Notes under the pieces: generated by a model | Databases searched by the model: none | Told to the model about the DNA's origin: nothing | The model's input: the letters and a program-made list of their open reading frames with translations, nothing else | In this document: in pieces, positions 33,236 through 43,879 of the stretch | How positions within the stretch are numbered: the first letter of the stretch is position 1 | How the letters are laid out: every line of letters starts with the position of its first letter | Assembly: GCA_043228905.1 (NCBI GenBank) | Contig: JBHGNT010000011.1 | Location: 4,588,001 to 4,652,000 of the forward strand | DNA: 64,000 nt | Direction of reading: 5' to 3' | From: Azolla caroliniana | Taxonomy: Eukaryota; Polypodiophyta | Program-made: the position numbers and the translations under genes

Positions 33236-36200
33236 TCGTGACCGCCACGACACGACTCCCCCTGCATAGGTCATCATGTACCCTGATGTGGATCAGCTTG
33301 AGTCTACATCCCACGACACGTCTAAGTCGGTAAAACCTTCGAGCATGGGTATTCCGACATCATACCTTAGGCATATCCCCAAGGTGCCTTTTAAGTACTT
33401 GAGTATCCACTTCACCGTTGCCCAGTGTTCTGTTCCTGGATTACTCATGTCTGGTCTCGTGCAAACCATAGCATACATTAGACTGCCGACGGCTGAGGCA
33501 TATGGTACTTTCCTCATCTCAACCATTTCTCTCTCCCCTCTCGAGCATTGCTTTACATTTAACTTGCAGTTAGTTGGTAACACAAAGCCGACCGAATTTG
33601 CTTCCGACATGTTGAATCTTTCTAGGATCTCCGTCACATATTTCTCTTGTGACAACCACAACACTTTCTTAGTTCTATGTCGAACTATGTGCGTCCCTAT
33701 GATTTCCTTTGCCAGTCCAAGATCTTTCATGGGAAACGACTTGCCTAATGCTTTCTTCAAGCTCAGGATCTTCTTCGTGTCTTTTCTGACTATCAACATG
33801 TCATCCACATATAACAAGACAAGTAAGAAGTCGCCTTCATCGTACCTTTTAATGAACACACAGTGATCAACCATTGTTTTTTGGAACCTATGTTCCACCA
33901 TGGAAGACCCAAACTTCTTGTACCATTGGCATGGACCTTGTTTCAACCCATACAAGCTTTTCTTAAGTCGACACACTAGGTTCTCTTTCCCTTTCTCCTC
34001 AAAGCCTTCGGGTTGATGCAGTTAGGATGGACATCATCTTCACAACTGATGCAAATATTTTGTCGAAGTCAACACCCTTTTTCTGTTGGAACCCCTTCAC
34101 CACAATGTGGGCTTTAAATCTAGATGTGTTGTCAACTTTTACAGTCTTCATCTTGTAGACCCATTTATTCTGGAGTGCTCTCTTACCTTTTAGTAGCTCT
34201 ACCAGGTCATAGGTGTAGTTCTCATGCAAGGAGTCCATCTCATCTTGCATGGCTTCTTCATAGCACTCCGGCTCGCCTTCATCAATCAAGAGGATGTATT
34301 GACTGGCATATGTCATCGGTGCTCTCCTTTCTCTGAGTGGGTATCTCCTTCTACTCGTTGTTGGCTCTAGTTCGGATGACTCTACTCTCAGCTCGGGTTC
34401 ATATGTGTTGATTGGTTGTTGAGGATTTGCCAATTCTAACTTGTAGTCTTCGATCGACTTCCATAAATCTGCCAACTTCAACTCATCTATATTTTTCGGT
34501 TGCCCCAAGTCCACCGACTTAGATTTGGGTATGCCGACTGGCTGTCTCCAAATAGCCGATTGTGTCGGTTCACTTGGCCTTAAGTCGATGGTCGTGGGAG
34601 TCGATTGGGAAGTCGATTCTGACTTCTCTTGCTTCCAGTCCTCAATCATCTTCTCTTCCAACAAGACTACGTCCCTACTTCTCACTACTTTCTTATCAAC
34701 TAAGTCCCACAGCCTGTAGCCAAACTCATCTTCCGAGTATCCCATGAATATGCATGGTTTTGACTTACTGTCAAGCTTTGACCTCTGATCCTTAGCCACA
34801 TGCATATACACTAAGCATGTGAACACCCTCAGGTGTTGGTAAGAGACATCCTTTCCTGTCCACATCCTTTCCTGTCCACACCCTTTTTGGGACATAACCT
34901 TTCAATGGTACTGAGGGAGACATGTTGATCAAATAAACAGTTGTATACATCGCCTCACCCCAATACGATTTCGGTAGTTTGGCATGAGAAAGCATGCTCC
35001 TTACTCTCTCCCTGATTGTTCGATTCATCCACTCTGCAAGTCCATTTAACTTAGGGGTCTTCGGTATTGTGTATTCGACCCGAATACATTGGGCCTTGTA
35101 CTATTCCTCGAACTGCCCTTTATATTTGTCACCATTGTTGGTTCGAATAGCCTTCAACTTCTGGCCTGACTCCCGTTTGGTTCTAACCTAGAACTCCTAG
35201 AATATTGACAGTACTTGATCCTTGGACTTCATTACGAAGGGACATGTCTTTCGACTATAGTCATCAATAAACTTTACGAAGTACTATGCCCCTCCATGCG
35301 ATGGATCATCTACATATCACACACATGTGTGTACTAGTTCTAGTGCAACTTCTCTTCTTCTTGGTGGGCTTGTGGGGAATGCCTCTCAGTTCTGCTTTTC
35401 GGCTAAGCAGTCGATACATTTCTCCAAGTGAACTCCCTTCACTTGTGGGAGAAGTTCCTGGTCGGCTAGGATGTGCATTCCATTCTCACTCATGTGGCCA
35501 AGTCTTTTGTGCCATAACTCTCCACTCAAGTAGGCTGCAACATTCACTTCTGACTTCACAGTCGGGCATGCATCATATATAGTGTGCCCTCTTTCTATGC
35601 TCTGGCCACTATGAGCATAGAACTTCCACTTGTCGTTCCAGAAGCTAATACTATAGCCTTCGTCGTCCAATCTTCCAGTCGATATCAGATTAATTCGGAT
35701 ATTGGGGACATGTCGAACTTCCCTCAGTATCAGTCGACATCGTCAAGCACACGCTTCCAATGCGGGCTATCTTGCACTCTCGATGATCTCCCATCTTTAC
35801 ATAGCCATGATCCCTAGCCATGTAAGTTGAAAAACACTCTCTCGACGTAGTTATGTGGAATGATGCACCCGAGGTGCACTCTTCTCTTGCAAGATTTCAC
35901 AAATGAATAGGATCTCCTCTACACTTGTAGCTACGGTCGATGTGCTCTTTTCATTAGGAATATTCCTAGGTTCTACATTATTGCCGACACTCTTGTCCTT
36001 CTTGAGATGTCGGTGGTCCTTCTAAAAGTGTCCAGGCTTTCCACAATAGAAGCATGTTATCTTACCTCTAGATTAGAATCTGCCGTTAGACATTTCTCTC
36101 CCTTGCCAGTTCCTTCCTTTACTAGTATGTTCAGTCAAATTTGACTCCGACTAGGACAACATACTCCTGTCCTTCCTTATTGTCTCCTCGTTGAAAATTC

Positions 36201-36739
36201 TTGTCTTTACCGCTCATAGAGACAAGTTCTCTTCTTGACACGAGGTGCTTAGAGTCACCACCAGGTTCTCCCAGTTGTCCGACAAGGTACACAATAGCAG
36301 GATGGCCTGCATTGCATCTTGAATGGGAAACTTAGTTGCCGCAAGTTGATTCACATACCCCATGAATGTGCTTATGTGTTCGACAATGCTCTCACCATCT
36401 CTGTATTTCAGCCGTACAATCTTTCTCATTAGTGAGGTTTTATTGAGGGTGTTCTTCCTCTCATATAGACTTGATAGCTTCTGCCACATCTCGTTCCCCA
36501 CATGGCGAAGGACACTTACATCGACGCATTGTCCGATGGTGGCCACCACCTTTCTGTTAAGAGGTTTCCATTCTGACTTTAATACCCCCGTGGGTAATTC
36601 TGTGTTGTCGATCGGCTCGTACAGGTCTTTGACTATGAGAAGGTCCTCCACCTTTATCTTCTAGTCTGCATAGTTCTAAGAGTTTAGAACTATCATGCCT
36701 GGGAAGTCACTCACACCTCTTCCATACTTGCACCTCAAA
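33236..36739 (-). pseudogene. CopH: Copia polyprotein, decayed
   Basis: Minus strand. Gag is at 36651-36214 (IVKDLYEPIDNTELPTG, GYVNQLAATKFP). A badly decayed knuckle and protease region is at 36150-35700. Pre-integrase is at 35670-35386 (LWHKRLGHMSENGMHIL). The integrase end is at 35028-34700 (NRTIRERVRSMLSHAKLP, HLRVFTCLVYMHVAKD). A linker and RT start run to 33999. RT and RNase H are at 33976-33293 (VLLYVDDMLIV, KWILKYLKGTLGICL). A 16-bp tandem duplication (34847-34862 and 34863-34878) breaks the integrase frame. At about 34015 some 50 codons of RT are deleted. RNase H stops at SWRSRLQ (33235), so its end and the 3' LTR are missing. Confidence 0.9.
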
Positions 36740-36749
36740 CTTTGATACC

Positions 36750-37431
36750 TGTGAGAAATAAACGGTTAACTTGCAAGAAGAATACACTAAAATACACAAC
36801 TCGAAACATACACCCAAGAACAGTGTACACAGACTTTACATGGAAACCCTAAATGGGGAAAACCACGGGACCAAAGCTTCACTATATAGTGGATAGACAA
36901 AACAGAGAAGATTACAACACTCTCTATGGAGTGTATTAGCCTCAAAAGGCTCTTGGTGCCTGTTGTTTCACACACACAGCTATGGCGCCACTCACTCACT
37001 CCTCTCTCTCTCTCGCTTCTCTGAGAACAAAGGCTAATCACTTATTCTGTTCGACTCTATCTATGTTTTTGCCCTAGATATATTTATACTTATACATGAT
37101 ATGGGCTATTTACAAATGTAGCCCCTACTACACATCAGTACTATTATTATCTATAATAACAAGTAGCGACCAGCCGACTCTAGTATCGAATGTTCAATCG
37201 ATCCAAACCTGGTCATTGACCATCTGGTCAGCCCGACTAGTCGGTCATGTCTTCGACCTAGATCTCCTTTCTGTCGACTCACCCAGTTGACTCTCATAGT
37301 CGACTTTCTCCCAGTCGACTCTTCAACCATCGGCACTCGGCCCGAACAATTGGCTCCTCCTAGTCTTCGGTTGTCAGCACTTCTTGGCCCAAACAGTCGG
37401 CTCCTCCCATTGCAGGGACATTCTCCCAACA
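36750..37431 (-). repeat. CopH 5' LTR
   Basis: 682 bp. On the minus strand it starts TGTTGGGAGAATGTCCC (37431) and ends TTTCTCACA (36750), followed by a PBS-like GGTATCAAAG. Its start is alignable with the CopJ LTR. Core promoter boxes are in complement at 37067-37088 and the hairpin at 36839-36867. Confidence 0.85.
37067..37088 (-). promoter_or_regulatory. CopH LTR core promoter
   Basis: In complement, TATAAATA is followed closely by CTAGGGCAAA. TTTGTAAATAGCCC lies upstream at about 37110-37125. Confidence 0.6.
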
Positions 37432-37665
37432 TTTTCCCCAAATCCTCATTGGGTGGTTCACCTACAATGGTCTCCCTCCATATTCTTTGCAGACACTCTT
37501 TCACATTACACTCTTCATGAGCTTTAGTTGCTCCTAATGGGCAGGTTATGGTCTAGCCTCATTGGTTGGTGATCAAAGAAGGTAACTCTTGCCAAGACAA
37601 CGATGGATCCCTTCATCTCTTCTAGGTTCGAGCTGACATATATGCGGTCTAACCGTGAAAGTTCT
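37432..37665 (-). pseudogene. LINE-K endonuclease end
   Basis: Minus strand. The text SRLDRIYVSSNLEEMKGSIV and FFDHQPMRLDHNLPIRSN is the C-terminal part of an L1-type APE endonuclease (SDHxP motif present as FDHQP). It is followed by a CLQRIWRE linker. It joins the RT part at 33235 across CopH. Upstream it is cut by the CopA2 LTR at 37666. Confidence 0.8.
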
Positions 37666-38145
37666 TGTGAATGTAAATGTGCGGAAGCGTTAGACAGAAC
37701 CTGCTCACCTAGATAGCAACAGAGAATAAGAGGTTTAATGGAAAATATTAATACACAAAGAGAGTATACACAGGGGAGACAGAGAGAGCGGAACGTAAAA
37801 CATTTATTCAAAATAACTCTCCAACTCTATACATACAACGTGCTAAACAACACTATTTATAGAAGTCCATAAAGAGTTGACAGAAGTACTGACAAGTACT
37901 TAAATATTCCTACGTGCTACTAACACTAACTACGAGACAATGATTACCTAGTAGTCTAGGCTACTACTAGGCTTTCAGTTCCGCTCGAATCCGGCTCTCC
38001 AATCCATCTCCCCAATCTGGCCGGTTGTTTCTGGATACCATCCGGCTCATCCTTCCAAATGCCGATCCGGCTCATCCTTCCAAATGCCGATCCGGCTCAG
38101 GCTTCTTTAGCCGATCCGAATCCGGTTGAACTTGCTCACTTAACA
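37666..38145 (-). repeat. CopA2 3' LTR
   Basis: About 480 bp, related to the CopA1 solo LTR and the CopA3 LTR. The right edge CACTTAACA is followed by CTCCCCCTCAAGC, a polypurine tract in complement. The left edge is set at TGTGAATG by alignment of the three copies. It contains two copies of GCCGATCCGGCTCATCC-like sequence (38050-38100). Confidence 0.8.
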
Positions 38146-38298
38146 CTCCCCCTCAAGCTCAACTTGAGCTCAGATCGTGGTGTTAGTGTCCGTGGCAGCC
38201 GGTTCTTCTACCCGGCTCCTTCAGGTGTCGCTCGGCCTTTCTCGCACTCCTCGTCCAGTCTGGTCCTATTTATTGTGACCCTTCTGGTTCTGCGCACC

Positions 38299-39159
38299 TC
38301 AACCTCCTCGATCGGCTTGTCTACTCAACAAGCCCATTTTAGCTCCCTTGCTACTGCAACTCCTGCGCTTGTTGACCCGTCGATTCCTCCATGTTGGCGT
38401 TGACTTCTGCTGTGTCTGTGTCCGCTTGGCCTTTAGTTGATCCGGCTCCTCCAAATCCAACTGTTGAAGTGAATCAGTTGTCTCCGATTCGTTCCCACAT
38501 TTGTCCAAGTTGGTGTTCTCCAACTCGTCTTCTGGTTTCAGGCCCTTCACCACATCAAACCATGTCTGGGTCTTGGCCTTCTCCTTCCGGTCGGCTCTGT
38601 CCTTCTTGACTCTGTCGCCGCTACCGCTTGTTCCGACTTGTTCGGATGTGCCGACTTCCTTCGTCGACTTGACTTCCTTTTTCCCTTTGTCTCCTCCTTT
38701 GTTGGTTCGTTCTTCCTCTTCGGCTCCTTCTCCGGTGCCACCTGTACCCTTTCCTTTTCTCCCCCTCAAGTGCGGCACGTCGAGATGTTGAACACCGAGC
38801 ATTTCGGTGAAGTGTTGCAACTTGTCCGATCCGAGCGGTTTGGTGAAGATATCGGTAACTTGCCGATTCGTCTCAACATACCGAAGTTCAAATTCACTGC
38901 TCAAAACCCACTCACGCACGAAGTGATAATGTACTTCTATATGCTTTGTCCGAGCATGGAACACGGGGTTCTTGGTGAGCTGAATGCTCCTCATGTTGTC
39001 ACAGTAGATCAAGATCGGGGTCGGTACCTCAATCCGCAGGTCTTGCAGTAGTCGTCAAAGCCAGATGGCTTCACAGGTCGCATTGGTAGCACCTCGGTAT
39101 TCAGCCTCAGTGCTCGACAAAGCCATTGTTGGCTGCTTTTTGCTACTCAACGCAACAAC
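38299..39159 (-). pseudogene. CopA2 RNase H with a long charged C-terminal tail
   Basis: Minus strand. The RNase H half is ALSSTEAEYRGATNA, then a TGA (from CGA) at about 39055, IYCDNMRSIQLTKN, KHIEVHYHFVREW and VTDIFTKPLGSDKLQHF. After HLRG, where Copia RNase H usually ends, the frame stays open for about 165 more residues. They are rich in K, E, D, S and T (EEEERTNKGGDKGKKEVKS, DVVKGLKPEDELENTNLDK). CopA3 has the same extension in alignable form, so the tail is a family trait. The last ~40 residues are arginine-rich. Confidence 0.8.
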
Positions 39160-39765
39160 TGTTGGGATTACGGTCCCTTCGGATGGGATGGTCGGATGTC
39201 GGAGATGAATGCCGACAAGCCCGGTTGCGGTTTCGGAACCGGATGATGAAGACCCCGGCTTCGGAGCCGGATGACGAATGTACCCGGAGAGAGATCCGGA
39301 TGCGGGGACATATCTGTGAATATGTTTGCCAAGGGCCCTTGAGGCTATAGTTGTAAATAGCCCCAAAGTCATATGTGTATAAATATGACTTAGGGCAAAC
39401 AGTTTTAATGTTGCTACTCATTTTTCTGTTTTTCCACTCAAGAGGAGTGAAGAGAGAGCAGCCGTGAGAGAGATAGAGCGTGAGAGAGGAAGAGGTCGAC
39501 GCCTCTGTGTATTTCCGCCGCCTGTGGCGAGGACAACGAGCTCAAGTTCGTCGCCTTGCAGCTCGCCATTGTATACTTCTTTGTGCATAGTTTTGGTTCG
39601 GAGTCTTGTACTCCCGTGGTTTTTCCCGTACAGGGTTTTCCACGTTAAATCGTGTGTCCACTTATGTACTTCTGCATTTCCCATTTTCTGCAACAACGAT
39701 TCGTGTGTTTCCTTGGTTGTGGCCAAGAGGTGAAGTTTGGAAAGTGTCAATTAATTTTTCCATCA
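39160..39765 (+). repeat. CopB1 5' LTR
   Basis: Starts TGTTGGGATTACGG, ends TTTTTCCATCA. TATA box at 39378 and U5-side hairpin at 39615-39644. Confidence 0.97.
39378..39400 (+). promoter_or_regulatory. CopB1 LTR core promoter
   Basis: TATAAATA (39378-39385), five-base spacer, TAGGGCAAAC. TTGTAAATAGCCC lies upstream at 39350-39362. Confidence 0.7.
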
Positions 39766-39768
39766 ATT

Positions 39769-39780
39769 TGGTATCAGAGC
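39769..39780 (+). other. CopB1 primer-binding site
   Basis: TGGTATCAGAGC, complementary to initiator tRNA-Met, three bases after the LTR end. Confidence 0.9.
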
Positions 39781-39795
39781 GGGCTGCTGCAGAAA

Positions 39796-42700
39796 ATGGA
39801 AGGCGGCGGCAGCGGGCAGCCGGGGATGATGGTGCTGAATGCGCAGAATTACGCCGACTGGAAGATCAAGATGGAGGATCTTCTGATTGTTCGGGACCTG
39901 TACGAACCGATTGACAGGTCGGAAATACCGAAGGGAGTACTTGAGTCGGAATGGAGGCTTCTGAACCGGAAAGCCGTTGCAACCATTCGGCAATACGTAG
40001 ACGTGAGCGTTCTACAACATGTGGCGAACGACATCAACGCATATGAGATGTGGCGGAAGCTGTCGGGCCTCTACGAGAGGAAGAATGCGTTGAACCGGAC
40101 CTCCCTGATGAGGAAGATAGTGAACCTCAAGTACCGGGACGGCGAGAGTATGGTGGAACACGTAAGCACATTAATGGGATTCGTGAACCAGCTTGCGGCG
40201 ATCAAGTTCCCGCTGGAGGATGCAATGCAAGCCATCATTCTGATGTGTACATTGCCGGAAAGCTGGGAGAACTTGGTGGTGACTCTCAGCACCTCCTGCA
40301 CGGAAGATAACTTGTCCCTACAAACAGTAAAGACAAGTATTTTGAACGAAGAAGCGCGTCGGAGAGATAAAGAACCGGCCTCCGACTCGAAGGCGCTGCT
40401 TACCGAATCGGAACGGGGAAGACAATGGAACCGGAGTCCGCAAAGACGGGAGAAGTCGGGGACCCGGTCGCAGTCAAGAGGAAGACCCACATGCTTCCAC
40501 TGTGGGAAGCCGGGGCACTTCCGGAAGAATTGTCGGCATTACCGAAAGGACAACGGAGCCGACGACACCGATTCGAAGAAGTCACCGGAGAGAAACGGTG
40601 CATACCGGGGAGCCACGGACCGGAGAGGTCCGGATCGGCGAGGGCAGGACCGGAAAGGAACGACGGCACTCGCGGCAAGTGAGGAAGAAATCATGCTCAT
40701 CACCGAAGAAGGTGAACTAAATATTGTCGGCGATGAGACGACCTGGGTGGTCGATTCCGGAGCATCGTTCCACCTGACCCCGGAGAGAAGATACTTCTCA
40801 TCCTACACAGCCGGTGAGCATGGCTGTGTTCGGATGGGAAATGAAGGTACGTGCAGGATTGCCGGCATAGGAGACGTGTGGTTGACAACCCCGACCGGAT
40901 GCAAAATGCTGCTGAAGGATGTCCGACACGTTCCGGAGGTTCGATTGAACCTGATTTCGGCCGGGAGGCTAGACGATGAAGGCTACACAGGTAGCATCCG
41001 GAACGGCGTAATGAAGTTCAGCAAGGGGAGCCTGATAGTGGCTCGGGCCCGGAAAGCCAACACACTGTACCTTATGAATGCCTGGTTGTGTCCGGAAGAG
41101 TTGAACGTGGCAGCCGACACTGCCGGTGAGCTGTGGCACAAGAGACTGTGCCACATGAGTGAGAAGGGGATGAAGAGGCTTGCAGAAGACAACCTTATTC
41201 CAGTGAAGCATGTGCACCTGGAGAAGTGCACCGATTGCCTGGCCGGTAAGCAGAACCGAACCTCCTTCCACTCAAGGCCACCGACGAGACGTAGCGCACC
41301 ATTGGATTTGGTGCACACTGATGTGTGTCAGGTAGAAACGAAGTCACATGGCGGAGCCCAATACTTCGTATCATTCATTGATGATCACAGCCGGAAGCTG
41401 TGGACGGCACCGTTGAAGACAAAGGACCAAGTGTTGTGCGTCTTCAAAGAACTCCACGCAAGAGTGGAAAGGGAATCCGGCAAGAAGCTGAAAGCGATAC
41501 GAGCGGATAACGGAGGGGAATACCGGGGGCAGTTCGCGGAGTACTGTCGCTTGAAGGGAATCCGGCTCGAGTTTACTGTGCCGAAGACGCCGGAACTGAA
41601 CGGGCTCGCCGAGAGGATGAACCGGACCATAATGGAGAGGGTCCGGAGTATGCTGGCGCATGCGGAATTACCCAAGGGGTTTTGGGCTGAGGCGATGTCG
41701 ACGGCGACGTACGTGATAAACAGATCACCCTCAGTACCTTTGGGCGGAGACACGCCGCAGAGAGTGTGGACCGGTAGGGAAGTATCCTACCGGCATCTGA
41801 AGGTGTTCGGGTGTCTCGCATACGTGCATGTGGCAAAGGACCGGAGAGGAAAGCTAGATCCAAAGACCCGGCCATGCATATTCCTCGGTTACGGCGATGA
41901 CGAGTTCGGCTACCGAGTATGGGACCGGGTCGACAAGAAGATATTCCGGAGTCGTGATATCATCTTCATGGAGAACAAGACACTCGCCGACTGGGAGTCG
42001 GAGAAGAAGATGAAGAGCTCAAAGTCGACCGGTGAGGATCAACTCTACGAGGAGCAGTCCCGACCGGCAAGGGACCGGTTAGCACTCGAGGATCCGGCCG
42101 AAGACGGTGAAGAAACAGAACCGGCCGAAGAAGATGAAAATGATACCGGAACCGGCCCCGATCCCGAAATGGATTCGGATGAAGAAGAATCAGAAGAACC
42201 GGTTACCGAAGCTCCGGAACGGAGATATCCCCTAAGAGAGAGAAGGGCCCCCCGGAGATTTCCGGAACCAGAGCACGTGCTGCTAACCGACGAGGGGGAG
42301 CCGGAGAGCTTTGAAGAAGCAAAGCATGACACCCAGAGCCGCAGGTGGTTGAGTGCCATGCAGGACGAGATGGATTCCCTGCATGAGAACCACACATATG
42401 ATCTTGTGGAGTTGCCGAAAGGAAAGCGGGCACTTCGAAACAAGTGGGTGTTCAAGCTGAAACCGGGAGATGCCGGAAACCCCCCGAGATACAAAGCCAG
42501 GATCGTGGTGAAGGGGTTTCAGCAGAAGAAGGGCGTCGACTTCGACGAGATATTTGCCCCGGTAGTGAAGATGACCTCCATCCGGACGGTGCTGAGCATA
42601 GCGGCAAGCATGGACCTCGAGGTAGAACAGATGGACGTGAAGACGGCATTCCTTCACGGCGACCTCGATGAAGAGATCTACATGCAGCAACCGGAAGGAT

Positions 42701-43869
42701 TCGAGAAGAAAGGGAAGGAGCACCTGGTATGCCGGTTGAAGAAGAGCCTTTACGGACTGAAGCAGGCTCCCCGGCAATGGTACCAGAAGTTCGACTCCTT
42801 CATGACCGACGAAGGGTACCTCAAAACGCAGTCCGACCACTGCGTGTTTGTGAAGAAGTTCGAAGGAGGAGACTTTCTAATACTCCTCCTGTACGTGGAC
42901 GACATGTTGATCGTCGGACGGGACCAGGTCAAGATACGGATGCTGAAGAAGGCTCTTCACCGAACCTTCTCAATGAAGGACTTGGGTCCGGCGAGACAAA
43001 TACTAGGGATGCACATCATCCGGGACCGGAGCAAGAAGCAGTTGTGGCTATCACAAGAGAAGTACGTGACAAAGGTGCTTAAACGGTTCAACATGTCGGA
43101 AGCAAGACCGGTCGGATCGACCCTCCCGGCAAACTGCAAGCTGTCCAACAAGCAAAGCCCCAAGACAAAGGCTGAGAAGGAGGACATGATGAAAGTGCCA
43201 TATGCCTCTGCCGTCGGAAGCTTGATGTACGCAATGGTGTGTACAAGACCGGACATTGGATACGCAGTCGGAGTGGTGAGCCGGTACATGAGCAATCCCG
43301 GCAAAGAGCATTGGAACGCGGCCAAGTGGATACTCCGATACCTGAAGGGCACGGCAAACGTGTGCCTCCGATTCGGCTCCGGTAAGCCCGAACTCGACGG
43401 CTTCACCGATTCGGATATGTCGGCTGATGCAGATACCAGCCGGTCCACATCAGGGTATGTGATGACGTATGCAGGGGGAGCTGTTTCATGGCAGTCGAGG
43501 CTGCAGAAGACGGTTGCGTTGTCAACCACGGAGGCGGAGTACATGGCGGCTGTTGAAGCCGGCAAGGAAATAATATGGATGAAGGACTTCATTAGAGAGC
43601 TCGGTATCCGGCAGGAGGAGTACCGACTCTACTGCGACAGTCAGAGTGCAATCCACCTTGCGAAGAACGCGGCCTATCACTCCCGGACGAAGCACATCCA
43701 GCGAAGATATCACTGGATCCGGGAAAGGATAGAAGACAAGGAGTTCGTGCTGACGAAGGTCCACACGGACGAGAACGGGTCGGATATGCTGACCAAGGTG
43801 CTCACACCCGAAAAGCTGGAAGCATGCCGGAAGAGGATCGGATTGGAGAGACATCCCATGCCGAAGTGA
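39796..43869 (+). CDS. CopB1 gag-pol polyprotein, intact
   Basis: 1357 residues from ATG 39796, the first ATG after the PBS; the frame is open further upstream but that lies in the LTR. Gag is at residues 1-200 (ADWKIKMEDLLIVRDLYEPI). The CCHC knuckle CFHCGKPGHFRKNC is at 233-246. The protease has DSGAS with Asp320. Pre-integrase HHCC is H448, H453, C478 and C481. The integrase triad is D509, D571 and E606. An Asp/Glu-rich linker follows at about 760-830. RT has MDVKTAFLHG and YVDDM (D1035, D1036). RNase H has D1205, E1246 and D1281. No stop, frameshift or missing catalytic residue is seen. The protein would make virus-like particles and copy and insert the element. Confidence 0.97.
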   Translation: MEGGGSGQPGMMVLNAQNYADWKIKMEDLLIVRDLYEPIDRSEIPKGVLESEWRLLNRKAVATIRQYVDVSVLQHVANDINAYEMWRKLSGLYERKNALNRTSLMRKIVNLKYRDGESMVEHVSTLMGFVNQLAAIKFPLEDAMQAIILMCTLPESWENLVVTLSTSCTEDNLSLQTVKTSILNEEARRRDKEPASDSKALLTESERGRQWNRSPQRREKSGTRSQSRGRPTCFHCGKPGHFRKNCRHYRKDNGADDTDSKKSPERNGAYRGATDRRGPDRRGQDRKGTTALAASEEEIMLITEEGELNIVGDETTWVVDSGASFHLTPERRYFSSYTAGEHGCVRMGNEGTCRIAGIGDVWLTTPTGCKMLLKDVRHVPEVRLNLISAGRLDDEGYTGSIRNGVMKFSKGSLIVARARKANTLYLMNAWLCPEELNVAADTAGELWHKRLCHMSEKGMKRLAEDNLIPVKHVHLEKCTDCLAGKQNRTSFHSRPPTRRSAPLDLVHTDVCQVETKSHGGAQYFVSFIDDHSRKLWTAPLKTKDQVLCVFKELHARVERESGKKLKAIRADNGGEYRGQFAEYCRLKGIRLEFTVPKTPELNGLAERMNRTIMERVRSMLAHAELPKGFWAEAMSTATYVINRSPSVPLGGDTPQRVWTGREVSYRHLKVFGCLAYVHVAKDRRGKLDPKTRPCIFLGYGDDEFGYRVWDRVDKKIFRSRDIIFMENKTLADWESEKKMKSSKSTGEDQLYEEQSRPARDRLALEDPAEDGEETEPAEEDENDTGTGPDPEMDSDEEESEEPVTEAPERRYPLRERRAPRRFPEPEHVLLTDEGEPESFEEAKHDTQSRRWLSAMQDEMDSLHENHTYDLVELPKGKRALRNKWVFKLKPGDAGNPPRYKARIVVKGFQQKKGVDFDEIFAPVVKMTSIRTVLSIAASMDLEVEQMDVKTAFLHGDLDEEIYMQQPEGFEKKGKEHLVCRLKKSLYGLKQAPRQWYQKFDSFMTDEGYLKTQSDHCVFVKKFEGGDFLILLLYVDDMLIVGRDQVKIRMLKKALHRTFSMKDLGPARQILGMHIIRDRSKKQLWLSQEKYVTKVLKRFNMSEARPVGSTLPANCKLSNKQSPKTKAEKEDMMKVPYASAVGSLMYAMVCTRPDIGYAVGVVSRYMSNPGKEHWNAAKWILRYLKGTANVCLRFGSGKPELDGFTDSDMSADADTSRSTSGYVMTYAGGAVSWQSRLQKTVALSTTEAEYMAAVEAGKEIIWMKDFIRELGIRQEEYRLYCDSQSAIHLAKNAAYHSRTKHIQRRYHWIRERIEDKEFVLTKVHTDENGSDMLTKVLTPEKLEACRKRIGLERHPMPK

Positions 43870-43879
43870 AGGGGGAGTT
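43868..43879 (+). other. CopB1 polypurine tract
   Basis: GAAGGGGGAGTT between the stop codon and the 3' LTR. Confidence 0.85.

Noticed and set aside
37666-38145. CopA2 flanking duplication
   Set aside because: The 5' LTR is not present, so no second copy exists to compare.
42283-42840. Antisense open frame of 185 residues, repeated at 47584-48141 and in a related form at 23681-24259
   Set aside because: It lies opposite the RT coding sequence. Its recurrence simply follows from conservation of the sense strand in CopB1, CopB2 and CopC1.
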